64,000 nucleotides of DNA from JAEUMD01 sp050246945. Its GTDB lineage: Bacteria; Pseudomonadota; Alphaproteobacteria; Rhizobiales; Hyphomicrobiaceae. This document shows positions 16,220 through 24,879 of the stretch, one piece after another. A program made the translations under genes and the position numbers. Below the pieces are notes generated by a model, which made no database searches, had not been told where the DNA came from, and was given only the letters and a program-made list of their open reading frames with translations. Where the stretch lies: NCBI GenBank assembly GCA_050246945.1, contig JBFWVC010000019.1, positions 31,202 to 95,201 of the forward strand, read 5' to 3'. Every line of letters begins with the position of its first letter. The first letter of the stretch is position 1.

Positions 16220-17143
16220 CTAAAGATCCTGCGAGCGCCAGGCGTTTGCGAATTGTACCCCGATGGCCAGCGCCTCCTCGCGCATCAGGCGGTTGAACGC
16301 ATCGAGCGAAATTTCGATCTGCCGCCGGCCAAGTCCGCTTTCCATAAACGCTTTCAGCGTGCCGAGATCGGCGAGACTGAGTTCCTCGTACATCATCTCG
16401 TTTTGTGTCACGACCACCGGGTCGAGCTGTTGCCACAACTGTCGGCCCTGCCGCTCTACAATTGCGAGGATCTCTTCTGGCGAATATCGAGGCTGTCCGG
16501 CCGGCTTGATGGACTCCACACCGACCGACGCACCGACAGAAACGTTGGTGAGAGCGTCCGTTAGCGCCCTGGTACCTCCAGCGAGATCCGCGATCGCCTC
16601 GATCAGCACCTTGCGCTCCGGTTGCTGCTCAAGTCGCGCGGCTGCTTCGATCATCCACGCTAGGCTCCGTTTGGCATCGATCGTTCGTTCATGGAACAAC
16701 CGCTCGCTTCGGGAGATCCTCTCGCCAATTGGCGAACGTCGCAGGGCGATCAGTTCCTTGAGTTCGCTCGTCTTGAAGCGTTCGGCATAGAGGCTTGCCA
16801 ACTTCTGCTCCGCCGACTTTATGTCGAAGGACTTGAGCACGGCACGGCGCCAGGTAGGCATCAGTCGCGCTTGCTTCTGTTTGTCGAATCCGTACTGCCC
16901 ATAGTCGGCCGATTGCGCCAGCATTTCTCGCCAGCCCGACAGAGCCGGCGAAACGTTGGACAGGCCCAGAAGCTCTTGCGCGAGCACCACGTTTTCGGCC
17001 GCGACGGAACCGGCGCTCTCAGCGCGCTCGACGTTTTCTGCAGCAGGCGCAGGGGCACTCAGTGTGATCGTCATGACCATGACGAGAGCTGCGACAAACC
17101 CTGCGCCAGACCAGCGAACTGCGTAGCGATCATGGGCACGCAT
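16220..17143 (-). CDS. Exported DUF2059-like protein
   Basis: A 307-residue protein with an N-terminal signal peptide (hydrophobic stretch GFVAALVMVMTITLSAPAPA, cleavage near AAE). The mature part is helical. The C-terminal 60 residues (YEELSLADLGTLKAFMESG) carry the pattern of DUF2059, found in periplasmic proteins of proteobacteria with unknown function. ATG 17143 has GAGG seven bases upstream on the coding strand. It is divergent from the VWA gene and is the first host gene after the island. Confidence 0.75.
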   Translation of the reverse strand: MRAHDRYAVRWSGAGFVAALVMVMTITLSAPAPAAENVERAESAGSVAAENVVLAQELLGLSNVSPALSGWREMLAQSADYGQYGFDKQKQARLMPTWRRAVLKSFDIKSAEQKLASLYAERFKTSELKELIALRRSPIGERISRSERLFHERTIDAKRSLAWMIEAAARLEQQPERKVLIEAIADLAGGTRALTDALTNVSVGASVGVESIKPAGQPRYSPEEILAIVERQGRQLWQQLDPVVVTQNEMMYEELSLADLGTLKAFMESGLGRRQIEISLDAFNRLMREEALAIGVQFANAWRSQDL

Positions 17144-17361
17144 CTGAAATCCTCATGCGTTGTGTCTGTAGATCAGCCTACGAAGCAGTTACTTTAGCCT
17201 CGGCTAAAGCCTTCATTAAAATGCCGATCATTTCCTGCGATTGCCGCCGATTGCCCATGCATTCATCTGACGTTGCCGCAATTCCTCAATTCGGCCGCTC
17301 AATGAGCCTGCTTCCGCCAGATCGGCGACCTAAGGCTTCTCCAGATTTCGGAGGAGGAGCC

Positions 17362-18747
17362 ATGTTTGCACCAAGAAATTTTGACCGCAGCGTTGCCGCG
17401 ATTGCCGGCGCGCTGGGTCTGGCCGCTTTCATTCCCACTCAGGCGACGGCTGCAACGGCGCCCTCTGCCGCACTCGAGCTTAATGCCGAGCTTGGCCAAG
17501 CGGTCCTGCCGACTGGCACAGCGGGCAAGGTTTATCTGCGCCTGTCGCTGAAGGGCGTGCCGATCGCCGGTCGAAAGGAGCGCCCGCCTGTCAACGTTGC
17601 CCTGGTTCTGGATCGCTCGGGCTCCATGAAGGGCGCGCGCATCGCCTCTGCCAAGACGGCTGCCAACGTCGCGCTCGAAAGGCTGTCGCCACAGGACATG
17701 GTGTCTCTCATTGCCTACAACCACGAGGTCGATGTGCTGCAACCGGCGGCGCAGGTCGGCAACGGTCGCTCCCTGGCTCAAAAGATCGAAAGGCTCACTG
17801 CGGATGGGCGCACGGCGCTTCATGCGGGTGTCGTCGCCGGTGCCGAAGAGGTCAGACGCCACCTCGACGAGACACGCGTGAACCGCGTAATTTTGCTTTC
17901 CGACGGCCTTGCGAACGTCGGCCCCTCGAGTCCGCGCGAATTGGCGGAGCTGGGCCGCAAGCTCGGCGCTGACGGCATTTCCGTAACCACTATCGGCCTC
18001 GGCCTCGATTACAACGAGGACCTGATGCAGCGCCTTGCAGCCGCCAGCGATGGCAACCATGCCTTCGTTGAGGACCCCGAGGACCTTGCCGGCATCTTCG
18101 CCTCCGAATTCGGTGATGCGCTGTCCATTACCGCCAAGGACATCGAGATCATCATCGAATGCCGCATCGGCTTCAAACCCGTGCGCGTGCTGGGCCGCGA
18201 GGCGCAGATCGAAGGCAATCGCATCCGACTGAAATTGAACCAGTTGCAGGGCGCCAACGAGCGCTATTTTGTCGTCGAACTGGACGCGCCTGAGGTCCGC
18301 ATGCCCGGCGCCGCCGAAGTGGCTAGAATTTCCGTTGATTATCTGGACCTGGGCTCCAACGCTCGTCGTCAGGCCTCAGCAACCGCCGCGGCACACTATT
18401 CCGCGTCCAGGGATGAGGCTGAAAAGAGCGTCAACAAGGCCGTCATGAGCCAGATAGCGACACAGGTTGCGACCGAGACCAGCGAGAAGGCAGTGGAACT
18501 GCGCGACAAGGGCGATATATCCGGTGCGCGCAAGCTGCTGGAAGGCAATGCCTCATATCTGAAGAACGCGCGCGAACTCTACGGGTCCGGCGCCGATGCG
18601 GCCTCTGCTTCCGCTGTGAAGGAGCTGCAGGAGCTCGAGAAGAGGCAGAACGAAGCAGCCGGCAATCTCGATGCGCAGGCGTGGGAAAAGACCCGCAAGT
18701 CGATGCGCTACGACCAGCACAAGTCGAAGATGCAACAAAGCTACTAA
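17362..18747 (+). CDS. Exported von Willebrand factor A domain protein
   Basis: A 461-residue protein. I start at ATG 17362 because GGAGGAGG stands just upstream and a signal peptide follows directly (VAAIAGALGLAAFIPTQATA). The VWA domain covers about residues 75-250 with an intact metal site DRSGSM (from residue 84), LTADGRTALHAG and LLSDGLANVG. The C-terminal 120 residues are charged and helical (tandem A/E/K/R-rich, likely coiled coil). Bacterial VWA proteins of this type act in the periplasm in metal-dependent protein contacts; the partner is not evident here. The long upstream in-frame extension is not needed. Confidence 0.85.
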   Translation: MFAPRNFDRSVAAIAGALGLAAFIPTQATAATAPSAALELNAELGQAVLPTGTAGKVYLRLSLKGVPIAGRKERPPVNVALVLDRSGSMKGARIASAKTAANVALERLSPQDMVSLIAYNHEVDVLQPAAQVGNGRSLAQKIERLTADGRTALHAGVVAGAEEVRRHLDETRVNRVILLSDGLANVGPSSPRELAELGRKLGADGISVTTIGLGLDYNEDLMQRLAAASDGNHAFVEDPEDLAGIFASEFGDALSITAKDIEIIIECRIGFKPVRVLGREAQIEGNRIRLKLNQLQGANERYFVVELDAPEVRMPGAAEVARISVDYLDLGSNARRQASATAAAHYSASRDEAEKSVNKAVMSQIATQVATETSEKAVELRDKGDISGARKLLEGNASYLKNARELYGSGADAASASAVKELQELEKRQNEAAGNLDAQAWEKTRKSMRYDQHKSKMQQSY

Positions 18748-18791
18748 TGCATGTCGCGCAAAAGTGTGCAGCGGTTTTGCGCGACATGCAT
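18747..18791. repeat. Perfect 17-base palindrome, dispersed extragenic type
   Basis: ATGCATGTCGCGCAAAA (18747-18763) pairs perfectly with TTTTGCGCGACATGCAT (18775-18791) around an 11-base loop. It starts on the last base of the VWA stop codon. There is no T-tract. I recall similar palindromes carrying GCATGTCG...CAAAA as abundant intergenic repeats in Hyphomicrobiales; it may also end transcription of the VWA gene and of the convergent reductase gene. Confidence 0.7.
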
Positions 18792-18844
18792 CAGGTTAAA
18801 GAACATGGTCAGCTGAACCGCTTGGCACTTCGTCCGAACATGCG

Positions 18845-19249
18845 CTAACCGCAGCCGCTCCCGACGAGCCATTTGGGATCGAACCAGCGATCGGCAGGCC
18901 CGTCGTAGGGCAGGCGCGTGATGTCCCAGTGCCGAATGTAGGGCGCGTAGACGTCCCACACCGGCGGCCCGCCGCCTATGAACACGCGCCGGCCCTTGTA
19001 GCGCGCCAAAACGTCCTCGGGCTTCTCTTGTGAGCGGATGACGGCGATTGTCCGCTCGAGAAACGCCCACTCCGGCACCGCGCTGATGGTCTTGGGACCG
19101 GCCAGCAAGACGTGCCCCCTGGTCTTGTAAAAGAAGCGTTCGACATCGGCGCGGAACTCGGGCCGCTCATCGCCCTCCCACGGCAGCCAGCCGTTCAAGC
19201 CCAATTGGCCGCGCAAGCCGATAGCACAAATGGAACGGACGTCTGGCAT
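18845..19249 (-). CDS. Dihydrofolate reductase-like protein
   Basis: A 134-residue protein of the DHFR fold, which reduces dihydrofolate with NADPH for one-carbon metabolism. Recognisable parts are CAIGLRGQLGLNGWLPW (substrate loop), GHVLLAGPKT (cofactor helix) and RVFIGGGPPVWDVYAPYI with HWDITRLPYDGPADRWF near the C-terminus. It is shorter than typical DHFR (about 160), with reduced loops, so it may be a compact alphaproteobacterial variant. Start is ATG at 19249. It lies 44 bases downstream of obgE on the same strand. Confidence 0.75.
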   Translation of the reverse strand: MPDVRSICAIGLRGQLGLNGWLPWEGDERPEFRADVERFFYKTRGHVLLAGPKTISAVPEWAFLERTIAVIRSQEKPEDVLARYKGRRVFIGGGPPVWDVYAPYIRHWDITRLPYDGPADRWFDPKWLVGSGCG

Positions 19250-19293
19250 TGCTACCTCGTTCTCCCAACCAATCTTACTTCAAGTCGCTCGGC

Positions 19294-20334
19294 TCACGGT
19301 TGCCACGGTTTGATCGGTTCGGGGCTCTCCGCTTCGTCGCGTTTTTCGGCACGGCCGATCTCGCGCGTCAAGTCGTAGAGGGCGGCCTGAATCCCTTCGC
19401 CGGATACCGCCGACAGAAGCAACGGCTTCTTGCGCGCTGCCTTGTAAAGGACCTCCGCCTTTTCGGCTCGGGCCGTCTCGTCCAACGCATCGACCTTGGA
19501 CAGCGCAACGATCTCCTTCTTGGATGCCAGATCGTAGCCATAGGCCTTCAGTTCGCGGCGGACCGTGCGATATGCGCCCGCGACGTCGTCCGCCGTGGCG
19601 TCGACCAGGTGCAGCAAGACCCGGCAGCGCTCGACATGTCCAAGGAAGCGGGTGCCGAGCCCTGCTCCCTCATGGGCGCCCTCGATGAGGCCCGGGATGT
19701 CGGCAAGCACGAAAACGACGTCTCCAGCGCGCACAACGCCCAAATTGGGGTGCAGCGTGGTGAAGGGGTAGTCGGCGATTCTCGGCTTGGCGGCCGAGAC
19801 AGCGGCGAGAAACGTCGACTTGCCGGCGTTGGGTAAACCGACGAGCCCGGCGTCAGCAATGAGCTTCAACCTTAGCCAGATGGTCAGCTCCTCGCCAGGC
19901 AGGCCCGGATTGGCATGACGCGGCGCTTGGTTGGTCGCCGACTTGAAGTGCGCGTTACCAAAGCCACCGTTACCGCCCTTGGCGAGCACGACGCGCTGGC
20001 CGGGCTCCTTCAGGTCGGCAATCAGCGTTTCGTTGTCCTCCGCGTAGATCTCGGTGCCAGGCGGAACCTTGATGACGATGTCGGCGCCCGATGGGCCGGC
20101 TCGGTTGCGCCCCATTCCCGGCGTACCGCTCTTCGCCTTGAAGTGCTGCTGGTAGCGATAGTCGATCAGCGTGTTGAGGTTGGCTACGCACTCGGCAATG
20201 ACGTCGCCGCCCTTGCCGCCGTCGCCGCCGTCAGGTCCGCCAAACTCGATAAACTTTTCGCGACGGAAGCTTATGCTTCCAGCGCCGCCGTTGCCGGCCT
20301 TGATGTAGATTTTTGCCTGATCCAGAAATTTCAT
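19294..20334 (-). CDS. obgE: GTPase Obg/CgtA
   Basis: A 346-residue essential GTPase that binds the 50S ribosomal subunit and links ribosome assembly to growth state. The glycine-rich Obg fold fills residues 1-158 (KAGNGGAGSISFRREKF and PDGGDGGKGGDV). The G domain has GLPNAGKS (166-173), the G3 motif DIPGLIEGA and the SKVD guanine-specificity motif. The length fits alphaproteobacterial Obg. It follows rplU, rpmA and an acetyltransferase gene on the same strand, the classic cluster in this class; only 12 bases separate it from the acetyltransferase gene. Confidence 0.96.
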   Translation of the reverse strand: MKFLDQAKIYIKAGNGGAGSISFRREKFIEFGGPDGGDGGKGGDVIAECVANLNTLIDYRYQQHFKAKSGTPGMGRNRAGPSGADIVIKVPPGTEIYAEDNETLIADLKEPGQRVVLAKGGNGGFGNAHFKSATNQAPRHANPGLPGEELTIWLRLKLIADAGLVGLPNAGKSTFLAAVSAAKPRIADYPFTTLHPNLGVVRAGDVVFVLADIPGLIEGAHEGAGLGTRFLGHVERCRVLLHLVDATADDVAGAYRTVRRELKAYGYDLASKKEIVALSKVDALDETARAEKAEVLYKAARKKPLLLSAVSGEGIQAALYDLTREIGRAEKRDEAESPEPIKPWQP

Positions 20335-20346
20335 TGGAAACGTGCC

Positions 20347-20928
20347 TCAAACACCGCGCCGTTTGAATTTGCGCCACTCGCCTCGCAGCAATTCGTAGTG
20401 TTCGGCCGGCGCCTCGATGCGCCTCGCCTCGCACCAGCAGCTGCACGAGCCCGTCGATTTGAACCCCAGCTTCTCGATTACCCTGGCGGATCCAGGATTA
20501 TCGGCGAAATGGCAGCAGGTGAGTTTTTCGAACCCCGCGCGGGCGAAGCAGTGCTCGACCAGCGCGTGCGCCGCCTCGGTTGCGATCCCCCTGCCCCAAT
20601 AGGGCTTGCCGACCCAATAGCCGATCTCGGCAACGCGGCCTTCCTCTGATGGCAGGTAGCCGGTAATGCCGAGCAATTGGCCTTCATCGGCCATCGTCAT
20701 GGCGCGCACGAACTCTCCCTCCTCGAGCCCGTAGAGCCATTGGCGGGCGTCATCTGGCGTATAGGGGTAGGGAATGCGCGCCGTCATTGAGGCGATCGCC
20801 CAATCGCCGGCGAGCCGGGCGATATCGAACAGATCATCCTCCCTCAAAGGGCGCAGCACGAGCCGCGCGGTGCGGATCAGGCCGCCTTCGGTGGACTTGC
20901 GCCGGAGCATTTGAGACAACCGTGCCAT
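20347..20928 (-). CDS. GNAT family N-acetyltransferase (RimJ-like)
   Basis: A 193-residue acetyl-CoA dependent transferase. Starts at ATG 20928 because AGGAGGG is just upstream; an in-frame GTG-type extension further up would cross the hairpin. Motifs: TARLVLRPLREDDLFDIA at the N-terminus, the acetyl-CoA loop KPYWGRGIATEA and the C-terminal FADNPGSARVIEKLGF, all typical of the RimJ/RimL branch that acetylates N-terminal or small-molecule amines. The location between rpmA and obgE is common in Hyphomicrobiales. Confidence 0.88.
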   Translation of the reverse strand: MARLSQMLRRKSTEGGLIRTARLVLRPLREDDLFDIARLAGDWAIASMTARIPYPYTPDDARQWLYGLEEGEFVRAMTMADEGQLLGITGYLPSEEGRVAEIGYWVGKPYWGRGIATEAAHALVEHCFARAGFEKLTCCHFADNPGSARVIEKLGFKSTGSCSCWCEARRIEAPAEHYELLRGEWRKFKRRGV

Positions 20929-20948
20929 GCCGTCCCTCCTGAGACGAC

Positions 20949-20976
20949 GAAGGGGAGACGCTGACGTCTCCCCTTC
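20949..20976 (-). terminator. Strong hairpin between rpmA and the acetyltransferase gene
   Basis: GAAGGGGAGACG, loop CTGA, CGTCTCCCCTTC: a perfect 12-base stem with a tetraloop. It follows the rpmA stop by 43 bases. There is no T-tract on the minus strand, so it may act as an attenuator or an RNA-stabilising 3' end of the ribosomal-protein mRNA. Confidence 0.55.
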
Positions 20977-21019
20977 ACCAGTATCAGAACCCATCCGCCC
21001 GACCGCAGCAGGCGACCGG

Positions 21020-21292
21020 CTATTCCGCGGCGTCGACGGTTGCGGGGCGAATGGAGACGAACACGCGGCCGTTGCGACGGGTGCGGAACTCGACCGCCCC
21101 TTCGACCTTGGCGAACAGCGTGTGGTCGGTGCCCATTCCGACGTTGTCGCCCGGATGGACCTTCGTGCCGCGCTGGCGGACGAGGATGTTGCCGGGGATG
21201 ACGTGTTCGCCGCCGTAGCGTTTGACGCCGAGCATCTTGGGATTGCTGTCGCGACCGTTCTTTGACGAGCCGCCGGCCTTTTTCTGTGCCAT
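21020..21292 (-). CDS. rpmA: 50S ribosomal protein L27
   Basis: A 90-residue L27. The N-terminus AQKKAGGSSKNGRDSNPK reaches the peptidyl-transferase centre in known ribosomes; the core GGEHVIPGNILVRQRGTK is fully conserved. Start is ATG at 21292. It follows rplU by 40 bases and shares its transcript. Confidence 0.97.
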   Translation of the reverse strand: MAQKKAGGSSKNGRDSNPKMLGVKRYGGEHVIPGNILVRQRGTKVHPGDNVGMGTDHTLFAKVEGAVEFRTRRNGRVFVSIRPATVDAAE

Positions 21293-21332
21293 GACTTTGG
21301 TATCCTTATCTTGCTGGTCCGTCCGGCTGCCG

Positions 21333-21647
21333 TCAGGCGCCGACGATGGATGTGATGCGGACCTTGGTCAGATCCTGGCGATGGCCGCGCTTGCGGCGCG
21401 AATTCTTGCGGCGGCGTTTCTTGAAGGCGATGACCTTCGGTCCGCGCGTCTGCTCGACGAGTTCGGCGGTGACCTTGGCGCCTGCAACGGTCGGCGCGCC
21501 AACCGTCACGGATGCGCCCTCACCGACCATGAGGACCTCGCCGAACTCGACGGAGGCACCCGCCTCGCCGTCGAGCTTCTCGATCGTGATGATATCGTCC
21601 TTGGCGACGCGGTACTGCTTGCCGCCTGTCTTGATGACAGCGTACAT
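21333..21647 (-). CDS. rplU: 50S ribosomal protein L21
   Basis: A 104-residue L21 that binds 23S rRNA. MYAVIKTGGKQYRV at the N-terminus and the basic KVIAFKKRRRKNSRRKRGHR block near the end are diagnostic. It is the first gene of the rplU-rpmA-acetyltransferase-obgE cluster. The leader upstream contains several hairpins (see next entry). Confidence 0.97.
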   Translation of the reverse strand: MYAVIKTGGKQYRVAKDDIITIEKLDGEAGASVEFGEVLMVGEGASVTVGAPTVAGAKVTAELVEQTRGPKVIAFKKRRRKNSRRKRGHRQDLTKVRITSIVGA

Positions 21648-22145
21648 GGCTCTTGCCCTTCTCTCGTTGGCCGCGCCCTGTGGCGCCCCTCTGTGCCTGC
21701 GGCCTTTTGGGCCCCAAGTTGGGGAGGGGACTTTCGAGCCTTTCGCGACGGCAACGGTCGCAGGATAGCCTCGGGCAGCGCATTAAGCGCGCTCGGCGGC
21801 ACCGAACGCGTTGGCGGGTTTATGTTCGCTCAGAGCCGGAATGTCAACGGCGGGCAGCCGCAGATCGGCTCTCAGCGTCGCTTTTTGCTCGCCACAGCTG
21901 CCGGTCGAGAGGGGGAGGAGCCTCTCCGGCCCGACCACCGTTGCTTTCTCAGCCTTGTCGCGCGATCCGGCGGTCCGGGTGGCGGCTGCGATATCTGGAG
22001 ACCGGGACGACCGCGCAAGCCCTGCCGGGTAACGGCCCAAGAATAGGCGGCTTGTTCAGGTCTGGCAGACTATAACCAAGCAATGACACCGCCTTCCGGC
22101 CGCCGATCGGATGGCCTTGCATTGGCTCCACACCGGAATGTGTCG
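21648..22145. other. Divergent promoter region with a structured rplU leader
   Basis: About 500 bases between rplU (minus strand) and the Ntn-hydrolase gene (plus strand). The part next to rplU has GC-rich self-complementary words: CCCCAACTTGGGG near 21715, GGCCTTTTGGGCC near 21700 and GGCGC/GCGCC blocks near 21685. These could form a leader structure for the ribosomal operon. No gene is supported. Confidence 0.4.
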
Positions 22146-23165
22146 ATGACACCAGCCTTAGAAAACAAAGCCCGCACCGCGGACGCTCGGCTCGTCGAAA
22201 TCCCCATCCTGGACGTCGGGCCGGACTTCCCCATGGAGACACTTCAGCGGGAACTCGACCGGGCGCACCGGCTGCTCGACGCGGCCACCCAGATCGTGCC
22301 GCGACAGGCGCTGGCATCGCTCGACCGCATTTCCCGCCGCTGGCTCGCCCGATGGGAAAATGCCCACCTGCCTGAGATCGATGAAATCGCGCGCATGCTC
22401 GCCCGGCCCGGCGCTTACTTCCTATCGGTGAACTACGAATGGGGCTGCACCTGCCGGGTGGCGCCTGCGCCGGACGGCGGATCGGCCCGCTTGGTTCGGG
22501 TGCTCGACTGGCGCACGGACGGGCTTGGACGAAACGTTCTTGCCGCCCGCGTCTCCGGCCGCGCCGGGCCGTTCGTCACACTCACGTGGCCCGGATACAC
22601 GGGCGTGTTGCAGGCGGTCGCCCCCGGACGCTTTGCTGGAGCGCTGAATCAGGCTCCGATGCGCAAGGCTGTGGGCTACTACTATCTCGACTGGGCGGCG
22701 AACCGCCAGCGCGTCTGGAAGATGCCACATGGCACGCCAGCCCATCTTCTTCGCTCCGTCTTCGAGCAGGCCGAAAACTACCAGCACGCGAAAGACATTT
22801 TGACCAGGACGCCGATCAGCTCGCCAGCCATCTTTTCGCTTACAGGCACCGACGCGAATGAAACGTGTGTCATCGAGAGGCAGGAGACCGACGCGCGCGT
22901 CCACACCGGAACGCAAGTGGCTGCCAATCACTGGCACGCGATCGGCTGGACGGGGCATGCTCGCGGCAATGACAGCGGCGGGCGGGCCTGTCACATGGCC
23001 AGCGTGTCCACCGCACTCGATCCAGCGCTACCCTGGCTTGCCGCGCCGATCCTCAACCCGACGACACGGCTCGTGATGATCGCCGACGCCAAGAGCGGCC
23101 GCTTTCTTGCTCAGGGCTACGAGGCCGAAGGCGCCGCGACATTGGTGCTCGAAGCCACGGCCTGA
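22146..23165 (+). CDS. Ntn-hydrolase superfamily protein (acid-ceramidase / C45-like)
   Basis: A 339-residue protein with the pattern of N-terminal-nucleophile amidases related to acid ceramidase, NAAA and acyltransferase C45: NYEWGCTCRV with the candidate nucleophile Cys, then RVLDWRTDGLG, FVTLTWPGYTGVLQAVAPGR and FAGALNQAP. Such enzymes are activated by self-cleavage before the Cys and hydrolyse amide bonds of fatty-acid or peptide substrates. The actual substrate is unknown. The start could also be ATG 22083; neither has a good Shine-Dalgarno. The gene stands alone. Confidence 0.65.
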   Translation: MTPALENKARTADARLVEIPILDVGPDFPMETLQRELDRAHRLLDAATQIVPRQALASLDRISRRWLARWENAHLPEIDEIARMLARPGAYFLSVNYEWGCTCRVAPAPDGGSARLVRVLDWRTDGLGRNVLAARVSGRAGPFVTLTWPGYTGVLQAVAPGRFAGALNQAPMRKAVGYYYLDWAANRQRVWKMPHGTPAHLLRSVFEQAENYQHAKDILTRTPISSPAIFSLTGTDANETCVIERQETDARVHTGTQVAANHWHAIGWTGHARGNDSGGRACHMASVSTALDPALPWLAAPILNPTTRLVMIADAKSGRFLAQGYEAEGAATLVLEATA

Positions 23166-23291
23166 TGACGCGACACGCGGTCGCAAGACAACGGGCGGGC
23201 GGCGGGCCCCGGGAGGTGGTCCTCGAAATGCGGTTCATGCAAGCGCTTGAAACAGGCGGGTGCAACACGCCGACGAACCGCGCGCGAGCCT

Positions 23292-23308
23292 ACATTGGAA
23301 TGATTCTA
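23292..23308. promoter_or_regulatory. Candidate iron-responsive operator
   Basis: ATTGGAAT-G-ATTCTATT is an imperfect dyad resembling the Irr/RirA-type boxes of Hyphomicrobiales (TTAGAA...TTCTAA). It lies about 255 bases upstream of an iron-type binding-protein gene. The match is partial and this distance is long, so confidence is low. Confidence 0.25.
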
Positions 23309-23388
23309 TTACTCTTTCTCGAAATCCATGCAGGTTGACATCACGCTTGTGACGCGGCTTCTTCATGGCTGGGCGCAAGTCCGCATCG

Positions 23389-23515
23389 GAGCCTGATCGG
23401 CCGCGACGGGAGCAGTTGTGCTCCCATCGAAGGCGTGATTGAGGCTCGCAAACAACGGAACAGAGCAGGCCGCATTGGCGGTCTTGATTGAAGGCCAATC
23501 CTGATCTGCTCTTGA
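23389..23515 (+). ncRNA. Candidate structured RNA element, copy A
   Basis: The stretch matches 63752-63876 in order and spacing: GAGCCTGATCG, a hairpin, the invariant block ATCGAAGGCGTGA, then AGAGCAGGCC. Hairpin 1 is GGGAGCA-GTTG-TGCTCCC (23408-23425); in the other copy one G-C pair is replaced by A-T, keeping the stem. A second stem pairs AGAGCAG (23462-23468) with CTGCTCT (23506-23512), enclosing ATTGGC/GCCAAT. It ends about 50 bases before the binding-protein start, so it could be a leader or an independent RNA. No known class was recognised. Confidence 0.4.
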
Positions 23516-23564
23516 ATGAAATTATCCTTGTCGGGGCCTTGAACCCCGGTCTTTGGAGGACATC

Positions 23565-24686
23565 ATGTCGGAAAGTCGCGCGTTCACGCGCCGTTTCTTC
23601 TCGCTCGCCATTTCCCTCTCCACTGCCGCTCTGGTGATCGCCGCGCCCGCATTTGCTTCTGGCGAGGGTGAGAAAGATCTGAAGGTCAAGAAGCTTTCGA
23701 TCCCGAGCCCGGTCCCAGGAGCCGCCGGTGAGATCAATATTTACTCGTACCGCGAGCCCGGCCTCATCGAACCGCTCATCGAAACCTTCTCCAAGGAGTT
23801 CGGCGTCAAGGTCAACGTCGTCTATGCCAAGGACGGCCTGACCGAGCGGATTAAGGCCGAAGGTCCCAACAGTCCAGCCGACGTGTTGCTGAGCGTCGAT
23901 ATCGGCCGTCTCGACGAAGCGAAGAAGAGCGGCATCACCCAGCCGATCAAGTCGCAGCTCGTCGACGAGGAAATTCCCGCTGCGTACCGTGATCCCGATG
24001 GCGCATGGATTGGCCTGTCGCAACGCGCTCGCGTCGTCTACGCCTCGAAGGAGCGCGTGAAGCAGGACAAGATCACTTACGAAGAGCTGACGGATCCGAA
24101 ATGGAAGGGCAAGATCTGCATGCGCTCGGGCCAGCACACTTATAACATCGGTCTGCTGGCGTCGATCATTGCTCACGAGGGGCCGGAGAAGGCGGAGAAG
24201 TGGGCGATGGGCGTGAAGAACAATCTTGCTCGCAAGCCCGCGGGCGGCGACCGCGATCAGGTCAAGGCCATCTACGCCGGCGAGTGCGATATCGCGGTAG
24301 GCAATACCTACTACATGGCTGCCATGGAAACGAGCGACAAGCCCGAACAGCGCGAATGGGCCAGCTCCGTCAGGCTGCTGTTCCCGAATGCCGATGACCG
24401 CGGCACTCACGTCAATATTTCCGGCGCGATCCTCGCCAAGTATGCGCCCCACAAGGACAATGCGAAGCTCTTCATCGACTTCCTCGTCTCGCACGAAGGT
24501 CAGCACATCTACGCCGAGAAAGTGAACGAGTACCCTCTCGATCCCGACATCCCGGTTTCCGACCGCGTCGCAGCATGGGGTAAGTTGAATCCGGACAAGC
24601 TGCCGCTGATCGACGTCGCCAAGTATCGCAAGCAGGCCTCCGAGATCATGGACAAGGTCGCCTTCGACCAGGGTCCCGGAGCCTGA
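23565..24686 (+). CDS. Iron(III)-type ABC transporter substrate-binding protein
   Basis: A 373-residue periplasmic binding protein of the FbpA/FutA class, which delivers ferric iron to an inner-membrane ABC permease. I start at ATG 23565, with GGAGGA just upstream. A signal peptide follows (LAISLSTAALVIAAPAFA). Typical stretches are EINIYSYREPGLIEPLIETF at the mature N-terminus, VLLSVDIGRLDEAKKSG, and the ligand-region GDRDQVKAIYAGECDIAVGN with NTYYM. No permease or ATPase genes follow; the next gene is a hydrolase after a terminator, so the partner is encoded elsewhere. Confidence 0.9.
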   Translation: MSESRAFTRRFFSLAISLSTAALVIAAPAFASGEGEKDLKVKKLSIPSPVPGAAGEINIYSYREPGLIEPLIETFSKEFGVKVNVVYAKDGLTERIKAEGPNSPADVLLSVDIGRLDEAKKSGITQPIKSQLVDEEIPAAYRDPDGAWIGLSQRARVVYASKERVKQDKITYEELTDPKWKGKICMRSGQHTYNIGLLASIIAHEGPEKAEKWAMGVKNNLARKPAGGDRDQVKAIYAGECDIAVGNTYYMAAMETSDKPEQREWASSVRLLFPNADDRGTHVNISGAILAKYAPHKDNAKLFIDFLVSHEGQHIYAEKVNEYPLDPDIPVSDRVAAWGKLNPDKLPLIDVAKYRKQASEIMDKVAFDQGPGA

Positions 24687-24748
24687 GCCTGCAAAGGGCG
24701 CCGCGCGGAACATTGTGTCCGCCCGGACGGCCCGTTCGAGACTTCAAG

Positions 24749-24785
24749 AGCCGCGCGCCGCACCGGATGCGCGGCTTTTCTTTTC
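24749..24785 (+). terminator. Intrinsic terminator after the iron-binding protein gene
   Basis: AGCCGCGC (24749-24756), a 12-base loop and GCGCGGCT (24769-24776), followed by TTTCTTTT. A classic Rho-independent signal 60 bases after the stop. Confidence 0.85.
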
Positions 24786-24879
24786 CGGCCAAGGGCTGCC
24801 GAAGAAGCGTTGGCAGGCTATAAGGACGGACTGAACAACCGACAAGAGCCGCAAACGGCAGGAAGAGGACAACGCCCCC

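Noticed and set aside
23235..24713. A 492-codon minus-strand frame over the iron-binding protein gene
   Set aside because: Shadow of the plus-strand gene, which has a signal peptide, ribosome-binding site and family motifs.
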